Part shown: positions 12,028 to 22,727 of the stretch, piece after piece
Numbering within the stretch: position 1 is the first letter of the stretch
Layout: every line of letters begins with the position of its first letter
NCBI GenBank assembly: GCA_019096065.1
Contig: JAGUCH010000006.1
Location: forward strand, 5,910,001-5,974,000
Length of the DNA stretch: 64,000 bases
Reading direction: 5' to 3'
Origin: Paracyclopina nana
Taxonomy: Eukaryota; Arthropoda; Copepoda; Cyclopoida; Cyclopettidae
Translations under genes and position numbers: made by a program
Notes under the pieces: generated by a model
Databases searched by the model: none
Told to the model about the DNA's origin: nothing
Seen by the model: only the letters and a program-made list of their open reading frames with translations

Positions 12028-13182
12028 ATGGCTGATAGTGAGGACGAATATTTTGAGGAGGAATATTACGAAGAGGCTTCGTCACAAGGCACAATTCAAG
12101 CTACTGCTCCACCACAAGACGATAACACAGAAACCTCCGCATTTCCCCAACAAAATCTGTTCACCATGGCTCAACGTAATATCAAGGCAATTGATGTGCC
12201 TGAATTTAGTGGTGACCCGGCAGTTGACAAGCTGCAAGCACGAGCATGGGCTAGGAGGATCGACGATTTAAAAGCCCTTGCCAACGACAACATCCCAGCT
12301 GGACAGCCGCAACGGTGGACAGACGAAATGACGGCCATGTACGCTGCCATGGCACTCAAGGCCAAGGCAGCACAATGGTATAACACCCTAAAGGAAGAGG
12401 GATTTGCTCCTAAACAGTGGAGTGGAGCATCTGGTCTGAAGAAGGAGTTCCTGGATCATTGGCATCATGAGGCCACTTTAGCCGAACAGTCCGCAATCGA
12501 GGACAGCCTGGTGCAGGAGGCATCAGAATCCGTGCGGGATTTCTACGACCGTGTAAAAACTGGAGTCATGACCCTGATGGAGACTTTCATCGTCCTTGGT
12601 GAGGGCGAGTACGCCACAAATGACGCTGCCGTAGAAATGTGCAAGAGGAGCGCATATGTGTTCGCATGCCGGCGAAAGTTTATTCAAGGTCTGTTACCTG
12701 CCATCAAGAAGCAGGTGATCGTGCATGACATCACGGACCTTAAAGAAATCTTCAAAGTTGCGAAACGTGTAGAGGCCTCATTGTCAAGTGAGAAGAAAGC
12801 CACTGTACCAGTCCCTGAAGTCCATGCTGTTGAGCAGGCCGACAGTGCTCAGGAGAGCAATCCTCACGACCAGCCTCTGACACTAGGAGCACTTGTAAAT
12901 CTAATCAATGGAAGTGGAGCGCGAGGACAGGCGCGAGGACAAGTGCGAGGACAAGCCCGAGGACAAGTGCGGGGTCCTGCAAGTGGACAGTTCCGAGCCA
13001 ACGTGGTCTGCTGGTATTGCACCAAGAAGAATCATAGTGAGGCTGAGTGTTTTTCCAGGCAAGCAGATGCTGCTAAGGGCGTGTACAACCCAAGGCCTGG
13101 CAGTAAGAGAGCAACAGAGCAAGAGGCAAAGAAGGTCAATGAAGTTCGTGCCTCCTACCATTCCAACCCTTTAAACTGGTAA
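12028..13182 (+). CDS. Gag polyprotein of the gypsy element
   Basis: A 384-residue structural protein that packages the element's RNA in cytoplasmic particles. The N terminus is very acidic (runs of Glu, Asp and Tyr in the first 20 residues). The middle (about residues 50-250) is helical and resembles a capsid domain of the retrotransposon gag type. A Gly-Gln-Ala-Arg-rich basic linker (about 292-320) precedes one CCHC zinc knuckle, CWYCTKKNHSEAEC, near residue 327. The ATG at 12028 is the first after the leader. The stop at 13180 lies four bases after a TTTAAAC slippery heptamer, so a fraction of ribosomes should continue into pol. No damage is visible. Confidence 0.92.
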   Translation: MADSEDEYFEEEYYEEASSQGTIQATAPPQDDNTETSAFPQQNLFTMAQRNIKAIDVPEFSGDPAVDKLQARAWARRIDDLKALANDNIPAGQPQRWTDEMTAMYAAMALKAKAAQWYNTLKEEGFAPKQWSGASGLKKEFLDHWHHEATLAEQSAIEDSLVQEASESVRDFYDRVKTGVMTLMETFIVLGEGEYATNDAAVEMCKRSAYVFACRRKFIQGLLPAIKKQVIVHDITDLKEIFKVAKRVEASLSSEKKATVPVPEVHAVEQADSAQESNPHDQPLTLGALVNLINGSGARGQARGQVRGQARGQVRGPASGQFRANVVCWYCTKKNHSEAECFSRQADAAKGVYNPRPGSKRATEQEAKKVNEVRASYHSNPLNW

Positions 13183-16100
13183 ACGACCAGGGTGGGCTCC
13201 GCACCACTGGTCGTCGCAAGGTCGTTGAGCTTTTTCACGCAATCACAAGTTTCAGCCTGCTATCCTCGAATGAGAATACCAAACGACCTTTTGTATCAAT
13301 CCACAGCCTTGGAGCCACCTTTGAAATGTTGTTTGACACTGGCTCCAATATCTCCCTGTTATCGCGTATGGCATTCAGGAGAATTGCCCCCCAACTAAGA
13401 CCTCAGAAAATTACAAATGCTCCGATGTTACGTGCAACTTGTGCTTCCGGAAACCCTTTAAGGATCAATGGACTTTATGAAATAGACTGTATGATAGAAG
13501 GCCGACAGTTGAAGTGGCCATTTTATGTGTGCGAGGGACTCGCACTTGATGGGATCGTGGGTATTGACCTGATCCATGCTACCGGCTTGTTTTATGATCC
13601 CATATCGATGGAAATCCGCTCTGCAAATAAGTTACAACTTGAGGCGAGAACTCAGAAAAAGACGTACATACCGGCCAGAAGTGTTGCTACAATCTCTGTG
13701 CAGCTAAAGAACCAGGACAATGCGCCCATAGGCCATTTTGAAGGATGTCTCCAAATAAGCGATGCCGCCCAGCTTTGCAAGGAGGATTGCCTCATCCGCT
13801 CTAATCAACAAGGAATCGCTAATATTAAGGTTACAAATGCAGGATTATTGCCTATTGAGTTAGACAAGGGTTCTTTTATAGGGCAAATTTTCAGTGTTGA
13901 TAAGATTGTCCCTGTTCATGATGTGTTCTTAAATGATAAAAATGTTTTGGGGAGGCCTTCTAGGCAGGTGGAGGACTATATTCTAAAGCATGCAAATCTT
14001 GATCATCTTCCTCCTAATTTACGTCAGAGTTACTTGAAGTGTTTACTTCGTAATTCTGACGTTATTTCCACTTCAGAATTTGACTTGGGTGATTGCACCC
14101 TGATGAAACACAAAATTGACCTACATGACCACCGACCAGTTCATGCCAGACAATTCCAGATTCCCATGTCACATCTTGATGAAATCAACAAAAGCATTGA
14201 AGAATGGCTTAAGATGGGCATTGTGGAACCCTGCGATTCTCCCTGGAACTCAAGTATTTTCTGTGTGCCGAAGAAACTGCCCGATGGGGGTACTGGTTGG
14301 AGACCAGTGGTGGATTATAGAGGCCTAAATGCAAAAACAGAGCCCTCTAGCTACAGACTCCCTCTTATTTCTGAATGTTTGGATGACATAGGATCATCAG
14401 GTACCCGTTTGTTTTCGCAGCTTGATCTTCGACACGGATTTCACCAAATGCAATTGGCACCATCTTCAAGACCCTACACAGCTTTCACTATACCTGGAAA
14501 GGGCCAATACAGCTATATTCGGGCACCCTTTGGCTTAACAGGGATGCCACTTACCTTTCAACGAATGATGATGTGTGCTTTCCAAGGTCTGACGCCTTCC
14601 CGTGTATTGATATACCTGGATGATGTGCTTGTCAAGGGTAGTGGGCATGAAGACATGTTAGTAGGCCTTGAAGAATGTTTTGCGAGACTTCGGAAGGCCA
14701 ACCTAAAGTTGAATTTACCCAAATGTAGTTTTGGAACAGAATCTTGCACTTACTTGGGTTTCACTTTGACCCCTGAGGGCTACAAGCCAAATCGAAGGAA
14801 ATTGGATGCTATATCGAATGTGAAGCCACCCTCTAATGTCAAAGAAATCAGGCAATTTCTGGGTCTAACTAACATTTTCAGAGCGTGTATTCCTCAATTT
14901 AGCAGACATTCAAAGGAATTGTCTCGTCTTACTTGTAAGGACAGTGGATGGAAGGGCGGCCCTCTTCCTCCAAAAGCAATGAAATCTTTTGAGATTCTGA
15001 AGAAGATGCTATGTATGGAACCTGTGCTAGCCTATCCCAAACCCGGCCTAGATTTTCATCTCTATGTTGATGCCTCTCAAGGTGCTGTTGATGCCGATGA
15101 TGGAGGCCTTGGAGCAGTACTTATCCAATATCAAGATAATAGTCCACGAGTAATTGGTTATGCCTCAAGAGGTCTTCAGAAGCATGAAAAGAACTACACT
15201 CCGTATTTGTTAGAACTGCTAGCCTGCACATGGGCAATTGATCACTTTGCAGTTTATTTAACTGGTAACCCATTTACGTTATACACTGACCATAAGCCAT
15301 TAGAGAAGTTGAACAAGACACATTCCAGAACATTGAACCGCTTGCAGCAACAGATGTTAGAACACAATTTTACGATGCAGTATTGTCCAGGAGCAGAGAA
15401 CCCTGCTGATTATTGTTCGAGGAATATTCCTGAACTTTTGCGAGGTGGTGAAACCCACAGTGTCGCTATTGAGGCCATGGAGGACATGGCAGCTATGAAG
15501 AAGCTACAATCTACAGATTTGGTAGTTGCGGCCTTACTTTCCTTTGTCAAACAAGGACTTGTACCCAGACAACCTGAGTTGAAGCGAATTATTAGAAGAT
15601 ACGGCCCTATTTGTGAAGTCAAGAATGACTTGTTGTTTGTGAAGAGTGGGCCTTTGGACAAGTCAGTGTTGGCAGCACCGGCTGTTTGTCATGCTGACAT
15701 TATAAGTGCTGCACATGCCGCCGTTGGGCACAAGGGCATCTACAAAACCAGTGAAAGAATTCGCGAGCAGTATTTTTGGCCTAGTTTACTGGCTGATGTT
15801 GAGGAATACATCAGTTCATGTTGGAAATGTGACAGAACCAAACCTAAGCAATCACAGCCAAATGTGGAATTGCTGCCCCACCAGCAACCAAAGGGCCCCC
15901 TGGAGCGGGTCCATGCTGACCTCTTTGGACCTTTGAGGGATTCAGATGGAAAGAAGTATATTTTGGTTATCACTGATTCTTTTAGCAAGTATGCAGAGTT
16001 TGTTGCTCTGGAGAACAAACAACCTGACACTGTTGCTGGGGCCATTTTTAATCGATGGATTGCAAGATTCGGCTCGCCAGCTGTGCTCATTACCGATGGA

Positions 16101-17249
16101 GGGGCAGAATTCACATCAAAGTTGAGTCAATCGCTTTATGATCTGCTCCAGATAGACAAGCGCAAAACCAGCCCTAGCCACCCTCAGTGCAATGCGGCTG
16201 CTGAAGTTATTAATAAGCACATTATAAGTTACTTGCAGAAGATGCTTGATACATCTTCTCCTTTGGAATGGGAACCCCTTCTCCCTGCGCTTCAACTCTC
16301 CTATAACTGTGGTGTGAGTAAGGCAACGAAAATGAGTCCGTTTTTCCTCCTTTTTGGCGTGCATCCCAGAACACCATTAATGGATCCAAATCTGGTTGAC
16401 AAAACCTATTATGGGGAAGACTACATCAGTGAAATCGCTAGACGGATGAAGATTGCCCGTCAAGTTGCTATGGAAAGCAACATATCTTATCGTGACTCAT
16501 ACAAGCAGCTCTATGATGCCAAGATCAAGCCAGAAGACTTTAGAGAAGGGTTATTGGTTTGGTTGGATCGCCCAGAACTTCTGAAAATCAATCCAAAAAT
16601 TCGATCAAGGTGGGAGGGACCTTATGTTATTGTGAGTCTCCAGGACACAAATGCTTTGATTCAACATCTTTCCACTAGCAAATCCAGATATGTTCACTTA
16701 AACAGATTACGTGTCTGTAAATCTACTCCTTCTAAGCCACTGGCTCAAGCAACAAATGACTTACCAACGACCCTGCCTGAAACTTCATCTTCCAGAGATC
16801 CTGCCCGTCCAGACACAGGCTCAAAAGGAGGCTACATAACAATTGAAGATGATGACGTTATCATCATGAATCCGCAAGACCCTCCACCAGCACCCATTCC
16901 TTTCAAATCAGAGGAACCAGCTGCCAGCATTGCCTCTCCGATGACATCAACACCTCCACCTATTAAACAAGAACCAGACTCTCCACCTGCGGAAGAGGTA
17001 CTTATTCATGACGATGTGAATGAACCCACTCAAGATGATGAACCACCAGACTTACCATCAAGAAGTAACCCTGGCTCTCCTAGGAAACTACTCAACCGTT
17101 TCCGTGACAGCTTCCGAGGGGGACGAGACCCCACAAGCTCATTGACACGCAATCAGGCTAGAGCTCAACGAGTTTTGATAGAAGACCAGCCTTTACCAGC
17201 CAGGGCGCCAGAATACAAGCCTGGCCGGGGGCGACCTAAGAAAAAATGA
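13143..17249 (+). CDS. Pol polyprotein (protease, RT, RNase H, integrase) of the gypsy element
   Basis: The pol frame is open from 13143, overlapping the end of gag, and is most likely entered by a -1 shift at 13170-13176 rather than at the internal ATG at 13326. Domains in order are: aspartic protease (FDTGSN just after 13328), reverse transcriptase with YLDDVLV near 14608, RNase H with LYVDAS near 15062 and TDHKPL near 15287, integrase HHCC zinc domain (about 15716-15830), the DDE core (Asp near 15915, DGGAEF near 16098, Glu near 16201) and a GPY module (RWEGPY near 16610). All catalytic residues are present. The last 180 or so residues are Pro- and acid-rich, with an IKQEPD motif that fits a SUMO acceptor. 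Together the products reverse transcribe and integrate the element. Confidence 0.94.
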   Translation, partial: SSCLLPFQPFKLVNDQGGLRTTGRRKVVELFHAITSFSLLSSNENTKRPFVSIHSLGATFEMLFDTGSNISLLSRMAFRRIAPQLRPQKITNAPMLRATCASGNPLRINGLYEIDCMIEGRQLKWPFYVCEGLALDGIVGIDLIHATGLFYDPISMEIRSANKLQLEARTQKKTYIPARSVATISVQLKNQDNAPIGHFEGCLQISDAAQLCKEDCLIRSNQQGIANIKVTNAGLLPIELDKGSFIGQIFSVDKIVPVHDVFLNDKNVLGRPSRQVEDYILKHANLDHLPPNLRQSYLKCLLRNSDVISTSEFDLGDCTLMKHKIDLHDHRPVHARQFQIPMSHLDEINKSIEEWLKMGIVEPCDSPWNSSIFCVPKKLPDGGTGWRPVVDYRGLNAKTEPSSYRLPLISECLDDIGSSGTRLFSQLDLRHGFHQMQLAPSSRPYTAFTIPGKGQYSYIRAPFGLTGMPLTFQRMMMCAFQGLTPSRVLIYLDDVLVKGSGHEDMLVGLEECFARLRKANLKLNLPKCSFGTESCTYLGFTLTPEGYKPNRRKLDAISNVKPPSNVKEIRQFLGLTNIFRACIPQFSRHSKELSRLTCKDSGWKGGPLPPKAMKSFEILKKMLCMEPVLAYPKPGLDFHLYVDASQGAVDADDGGLGAVLIQYQDNSPRVIGYASRGLQKHEKNYTPYLLELLACTWAIDHFAVYLTGNPFTLYTDHKPLEKLNKTHSRTLNRLQQQMLEHNFTMQYCPGAENPADYCSRNIPELLRGGETHSVAIEAMEDMAAMKKLQSTDLVVAALLSFVKQGLVPRQPELKRIIRRYGPICEVKNDLLFVKSGPLDKSVLAAPAVCHADIISAAHAAVGHKGIYKTSERIREQYFWPSLLADVEEYISSCWKCDRTKPKQSQPNVELLPHQQPKGPLERVHADLFGPLRDSDGKKYILVITDSFSKYAEFVALENKQPDTVAGAIFNRWIARFGSPAVLITDGGAEFTSKLSQSLYDLLQIDKRKTSPSHPQCNAAAEVINKHIISYLQKMLDTSSPLEWEPLLPALQLSYNCGVSKATKMSPFFLLFGVHPRTPLMDPNLVDKTYYGEDYISEIARRMKIARQVAMESNISYRDSYKQLYDAKIKPEDFREGLLVWLDRPELLKINPKIRSRWEGPYVIVSLQDTNALIQHLSTSKSRYVHLNRLRVCKSTPSKPLAQATNDLPTTLPETSSSRDPARPDTGSKGGYITIEDDDVIIMNPQDPPPAPIPFKSEEPAASIASPMTSTPPPIKQEPDSPPAEEVLIHDDVNEPTQDDEPPDLPSRSNPGSPRKLLNRFRDSFRGGRDPTSSLTRNQARAQRVLIEDQPLPARAPEYKPGRGRPKKK
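13170..13213 (+). promoter_or_regulatory. Programmed -1 ribosomal frameshift signal
   Basis: The slippery heptamer T TTA AAC (13170-13176) lies in the gag frame, four bases before the gag stop. After a 7-nt spacer comes a stem of CGACCAG (13184-13190) with CTGGTCG (13207-13213), extended by GGTG (13191-13194) with CACC (13202-13205) and one bulged A. The loop GGCTC (13195-13199) can pair with GAGCT at 13227-13231, which would make an H-type pseudoknot. The shift of -1 lands exactly in the pol frame. Heptamer, spacing and structure all match the established rules for -1 frameshifting. Confidence 0.88.
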
Positions 17250-17408
17250 TGTCTGCCTTAACATGCCTTGGTCATAATTATCCTGTTTGACCTGACCTGA
17301 CAAACCCGACGTTTGACTTTACACTTTCTAACTTTTATGACTTGGTGGTGGTTTTCGTTAATACCTTCATCCCCCTGTTAACAACAGCTTTCTTTAGCTT
17401 GGGAGGGA

Positions 17409-17647
17409 TGTTATGTTTTTATAACTTTCACCATTCATGGCGCTAGCGCGTCGTCCTTCAGTAATATAGTAGTATAGTAGCATAGTACGAGCCGCGCTGC
17501 CTAACCACACTTTCACCTAGCAGGATGTACAATGCGATTTCACCTTGACAGTACATTGTATATACAGTGCTTGGTTGAGAAATAAACTCAGTTGTGGCTT
17601 TGTACGAGAGAAGTCAGGTATCGCTATACAACACCAAATTCACAACA
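17409..17647 (+). repeat. 3' LTR of the gypsy element
   Basis: A 239-bp copy of the 5' LTR, immediately after the polypurine tract GGGAGGGA (17401-17408) and followed by the CTTT target duplication. Confidence 0.93.
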
Positions 17648-20600
17648 CTTTCCCTTTGGTAGTCCTTGGTACACTAAAGAAGAATTCTTTGGCATCACTG
17701 ATGTAGGGGTGCGGTGCGTTGTAGGCGCTTCTCTCAAATACTGCACCTCCACATGAGCAAGTCCTTAGGCCCAGTTCATCTACTCATTATTATTTTTCAA
17801 ACATTAAACCATCTTTGAAATATTGGAAATATTTCATTTACTAGAAATTCAATTATGTTACTTAATGAATTCTTATCATTCGTGAGTAGCAATAGTGAAT
17901 AATTATTTTCTGTTGAAGGATTACAGGGAAAAATCACTTTTTTGAGGAGACGTAGATGAACGTCGCATTACTTTTCTCTTTAGTACCACAATGAGACCAA
18001 TTGGTAGCAGAATGACCAAGCTCTGTGTATTGTCTTAGCATAAATTAGCCAAGTTGTGTTCACTTTGGTGCTTTTCAGCCATTTTCCCCCACAGTGGCAG
18101 AGTGTGGACCACGAAATGAAAGCTTTTTAGAAATGAGCCCTAGGCCTCTTTTATGGAAGGTTGAGACACAAAACATTAATAGGACTCAATTTCACCCTAA
18201 GGCAACTTTTCCAAAATTAGAAAGCACCTTCAGAAGGTCAAGTTAAATTTGCTTTCTTTTCTCATAGAAATTAAGTCATTTTGGAAATTATCGCAAAATA
18301 AGAATAAAGAGAAAGCCAGCTAGCAGTCTTGAAAATCAGATAAAAAACTATAGCCTTTGAGGCTTTTTCTTTCATTCCAGCAATGAATGGAGGCTGGCGA
18401 GGTCACATGATCAGCCGGATTTTGCAACAGCAGGCTTTCACATCATTGGACATTTCTCTCTACTGAAACCTCATAAGGTGTTCGTCTACTACAAATACTA
18501 AAAAAGTGACCAAATCAAAGTACGATTTAAAATCGTACTTTACAAGCATTTTTTAATTGTATCAAACAATGAATTGTAATGCATTTTTCACATGTAACAG
18601 TTATACTAGATCTCGCTTTGCTCGTACGAAAAAAAATTCACTCGGGTGAATAAGAAGCTCCTTTTTCCTTTTTGAAAATATAGGCACATTTTCTGGGTAC
18701 ATTAGCACAAACAAAAGACCTTTCATACTACATAATATTGATGCTTACATTCGGTCTGAATTATCTTACGTTACCTCGGAAGAAGCTACGAGAGCTTTTG
18801 TGTGTAGGCACTTTGGCTTTCTACAGCTTTCAAAGTCGCACTGAATGAACTTTTTTGCAGCTTTCGAACTTTCGGGGGTCAAAAAGAGACAATAAGCACC
18901 CAGCAGTGGAATTTTCCGTAGCTGGATTTTTTATTCACTTCCAGTATCAATACAGAGTAAGTAGTAATGTGATTTGTATCTTCAATGCTGATACATTCAA
19001 GATACACACTAGATGAAAGCAGCCTTAAATGCAATGTAGCATGAAAAGCACTGTATTCAATCAGATGTAGGATACATTTTCTAATAGAAAAAAATGAAAT
19101 TATTTTTTTTGTGCTAGATAAATATACTCTATTTTTGGTAAAGTGAATAATTTTGCGCTAAGCCTTAAAAAACTTCAAATTCAGTTTGAAAGTCCCCTGG
19201 GACTTTCTAAAATCGATCAGATCAGAAAGTATCTGCAAATGTAATCTCCATTAGAGAAAGTTCACGACTCTCAAAAATGAAAGTATCCAGACATTCTGCA
19301 TGTAATTTTTCACTAAAATTGGCCTACATTCCACCATAAAATTACTGCTTTGAAGTAGCACATCAAAACAAACAGAAAATAGAAAGCTGGGACTCCATAA
19401 ATCAAGTTCAAAAATCCCTTGATACGCAGAAATCGAGTTAGTCCAACTCAATTTGAAAAAGAGAGAATGAAAAAGTCTTGCTGATATTTGGAAAATAAAA
19501 AAATGGAAAGCATTTTTGTGAAAGGCTTTTTGTGCTATGCATGAATTTTAGTGCAGCAGGGATTTACCTCAATTTCCCATACAACATTGAAAAAAGCTCT
19601 TTCCCCTTAAGTTGGCTTTGTGAAAGAAAAATTCATGTCTAAATATAAAGCTATTCATGTATTCAATCCAGGCTTCAGAACAAACGAGCTGTGCATAATT
19701 CAAACCTTAAAAAGAGCTACTTTATGCATGTATATAGAAGATTTATGTAAGATCTAGGAGTGAAAAAAACTTGACAAAAGACCTACATTAGATCTGAAAT
19801 CTCCTGACAGCTTTCTTATGTATCTAGCTGTTTTTATTGTATTACTGGAAAAAGGAACTTTTTCCATGTTGTTGATAATTAAACTTTAGCTGAGGGACTC
19901 ATTTTGGTCTGTAATGAATCCAGGCTGAAGTATTTTGTTTGCTTTGAGCTCCAATAAAACCAGCAACAAGCAAACAAAAGCTTTTTCTTTGACTTTGATC
20001 AGAAAGCAATCAAGAGATTTAGGGGCAAAAAAGCTGGCTGTAGACTGCATTGATTGGGTGACCAAAGCAATTCCAAGTTCATTTATCACAAAGTGGAGGA
20101 AGAAGCCAAAACAATTCTTACACAGCATGGAAAAAAGTTCAATTGATCCGTTCTGCTTATGTTGACTCATTCTAGTTTATAGTTCATAAAATGCTCACCA
20201 GCCTCAAGGGTGGCGCTGCTATCGGCTGTCCTATATTAAGTCTAGTGCAGCGCCATCTAACATGCAATACAACTTGCAAATATTTTCGGTTTGATTAAGG
20301 CTGTGAGTGTGATAACCTTTTTAGATGATACATTAAGCTTTTTTCATTAGTTTATGGTAAGAAAACACATTGCTATTCTGATGAATAGACCCAACCAATT
20401 CCGCTCCTCATTCAGCGCCATCTAGTGGATTATTTAATTAAATCTTTTCAAGTGCAAGTCTTTTCCTCTTTTTGGCAAGCAGTGAATGTGAGGTAGCTAC
20501 GGATGCTCTCTTTGTATGGTGGAAAAACTTGGAGTTTTGGCCTTGAAGCTACTGCTATACTGGCCTTCATTCTCCCTTGGAAGCTTGTTTGCTTGTTGGT

Positions 20601-21220
20601 AAGGTCTTTGCTTCCTCTGGATGCCAAAAAAGGGGCATTATACTCATAATAAACAGAGCCCAATATTACTCAGCAGTTTAATGGCTGCTGTTTCCCATTA
20701 TGATGATAAAGACCAAATTATGGTTGTGTTGTGGCCCTCATAGTAAATAACAATTTTGCAAAAATATTCACCAAAAAGGCTGTAACTTATTTTTTGGCCT
20801 TTGACTCTGTGAAAGGATGTCATGACCTTGAGCAGCCCAATTTGATAAATCAATTATTGAGCCAGCTGGTGAAAAGAGCTGATTGGAAGCCATCATGAGC
20901 AAAAAAGTCAATTCCTTTGATCTTTATATAGAAGTCTTCAACTTATCAAAATGATGAACAACTCTGAAAAGTGGATCCAATCTTTCCTAGATATATCACA
21001 AAAAAGACTGGGCTTATAGTCTGGCAAAAAACTCCTATTGACCACATGGATGCACCTCTCAATTAGATTAGCTTCTTCCTCTTCATGCTTCATTACTTTG
21101 ATATTGAGAGTGGAGAAAATTCTGAGCATAGTTTTGCCATCATTTGCTTTCACTTAGGTATAACCAAAGTTGCTTAGTCGTGATTGGGAAATTCAAATTA
21201 TCGTCTACAAATTTTCATTG
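17648..21220. other. AT-rich intergenic DNA with dispersed motifs
   Basis: No gene is supported. The first copies of the AGATGAAC motif are here (17774, 17952, 18480). There is also a 25-bp perfect palindrome at 18517-18541 and two CTCF-like GCGCCATCT words at 20248 and 20413. Open frames such as 19935-20165 show no domain. Confidence 0.5.
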
Positions 21221-21430
21221 AATATTGGTGTATTTCCTTGAGGTTATTCGCAATTCAACAATGATGACCAAGAAGTTCCAGAATGGAAAAATCATCAATG
21301 ACATATTACAATAAAGTATCATTTTCTTCATTATTGTGCAAAATTGTGCACAAATGCATGGCACACAGCTTGACTCGACATTGTTTTCGAACCATTTTGC
21401 AAAGTTGTTCAACTGGAGTCAAACAATCTG
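21220..21430 (-). pseudogene. Decayed partial copy of ASCC1
   Basis: The sequence follows the 3' part of the neighbouring ASCC1 gene (about 21740-21925) in the same orientation. Both contain TTTCCTTGAGGTT, a CCAGAATGG.. word, an AAAATTGTG segment and CAGCTTGAC.CGA. The copy covers the end of the 2H phosphoesterase-like domain and has lost the reading frame. It lies about 225 bp downstream of the ASCC1 stop codon and so is a tandem partial duplication. It has no coding capacity for the domain. Confidence 0.65.
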
Positions 21431-21653
21431 CCAACTTGTCCTGTTCGAACAAATCAAATATCAAATGTTGTGCCCATTTTGAATCAATGAGAATGACGAC
21501 ATGATTTTTGTAAAACAATTTTCATTGATGATTTAGATTACCTTGGCTGTCGTAGCTCCAGAATGTACTTATGCATTAATTGGTCTCATTCCGGATGCCA
21601 TCACAAACAGTTGAGAGTGCGAATGGACAATACTTCTTGTTTCTTTATTGGCA

Positions 21654-22727
21654 TCATTTGCTTTCATTTTGGGATGAAAGTTGAACAATGGCGGTTGGAA
21701 AGTAGTAGTTTTCTTTGGATCGTTTTCCAGCTCTTCGTTGACTGAGGTGGATTTCCTTGAGGTTCACCGAAGCAAAGCGATGCTCGCCAAACAGCTCCAG
21801 AATGGGCAAAGCATCCATGGTTTCGCGTGTGTCAGTCTCATTTTCCTCATGATTGCGGAAAATTGTGTTCAAAAGCGTGACATGCAGCTTGACACGATCA
21901 AATTGGCGAACCATTAGGCCACTTTCTGCGAACTTGTTCACCAACCCATCAGCAAAAAGTTGGAGCTCCTCATCATTGCCAACTTTGCCATAAATCACAT
22001 CCACCTCTCGAGGATCATCATTCATGATCTCCAACCCTTTGATTTCAACCTTGGTCGATATCGAATGGCCTTGAACATAGCCTTTAAGCAAGTCTGCAGC
22101 CTTTTCCCTCTCAGCCTGGTCCATCAGTGCCAAAGTGCCAATGGTCATGTGGAGCAGCGAGGGAGTCTGGAAAATGGACTCGTCCAGACCTCTGGCCTCT
22201 GGGCACATTTCAAGCACAGCCTTTTTGAAGGCCACAAAGGCCTCTTGCATGTAGTGATGGTTGACAGGAATGGAAATGAAATGAGTGAACCCTTGTCTCT
22301 TCCTGGCATTGGCAACAATCATGTCAATCTTGTGACAAGCATTGGCAACCGCGAATTTCGAGTCTGCCTTCACAGTGACATCTTCATTCTCCACACCTGG
22401 CCTCGGAATGTTGATCCTGGATTGAGTTTCAGCCTCAAGCCTCTTTTTGGTAGCTCCTTTCTTGCCAATGATCATTGGAAAAAATGCACTTGCCAGGTGG
22501 AACGAGGCTGAAAATTTGCCGTTAGCTGATTCTTCAATGTCATATTGGCATTCCTCAGTGATCTCATCTTCATCGTTGTAATTGACATCTTCTTCATATT
22601 CATCCATGACATCACCATTGTTGCTGGGCAAGTTCAACTCATGCATTGATGAGCTTTTGGAGTCCTCGTGAGGTTTTCGGTAGCAACAATCATTCATCCA
22701 AATCAAAGGAGGTCGACACACTTCCAT
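21654..22727 (-). CDS. ASCC1: Activating signal cointegrator 1 complex subunit 1
   Basis: A single-exon frame of 357 residues, close to the usual length of the family. The N terminus MEVCRPPLIW...CYRK matches the conserved start of ASCC1. A KH-type RNA-binding domain follows (about residues 70-140) with the loop IGKKGATKKRLE. The C-terminal AKAP7-like 2H phosphoesterase domain (about 145-350) has both HxT motifs, HMTIG and HVTLL. The protein is a nuclear partner of the ASCC3 helicase complex, which acts in alkylation-damage repair and ribosome quality control. Assignment to that complex comes from family knowledge. The acidic stretch around residues 38-66 is host-specific. An AATAAA follows the stop within a few bases. 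Confidence 0.93.
   Translation of the reverse strand: MEVCRPPLIWMNDCCYRKPHEDSKSSSMHELNLPSNNGDVMDEYEEDVNYNDEDEITEECQYDIEESANGKFSASFHLASAFFPMIIGKKGATKKRLEAETQSRINIPRPGVENEDVTVKADSKFAVANACHKIDMIVANARKRQGFTHFISIPVNHHYMQEAFVAFKKAVLEMCPEARGLDESIFQTPSLLHMTIGTLALMDQAEREKAADLLKGYVQGHSISTKVEIKGLEIMNDDPREVDVIYGKVGNDEELQLFADGLVNKFAESGLMVRQFDRVKLHVTLLNTIFRNHEENETDTRETMDALPILELFGEHRFASVNLKEIHLSQRRAGKRSKENYYFPTAIVQLSSQNESK

Larger units (their letters stand above)
11721..17647 (+). mobile_element. Intact Ty3/gypsy LTR retrotransposon (no env)
   Basis: A complete 5927-bp element. It has identical-looking 239-bp LTRs (11721-11959 and 17409-17647) starting TGTTATG and ending ACAACA, and a CTTT target duplication on both sides (11717-11720, 17648-17651). 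A primer-binding-site candidate follows the 5' LTR directly, and a GGGAGGGA polypurine tract abuts the 3' LTR. Gag and Pol frames are open and undamaged and are joined by a -1 frameshift signal. Domain order protease-RT-RNaseH-integrase defines Ty3/gypsy. No env frame is present. Identical LTRs and open frames imply a recent insertion that could still be active. Confidence 0.95.
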
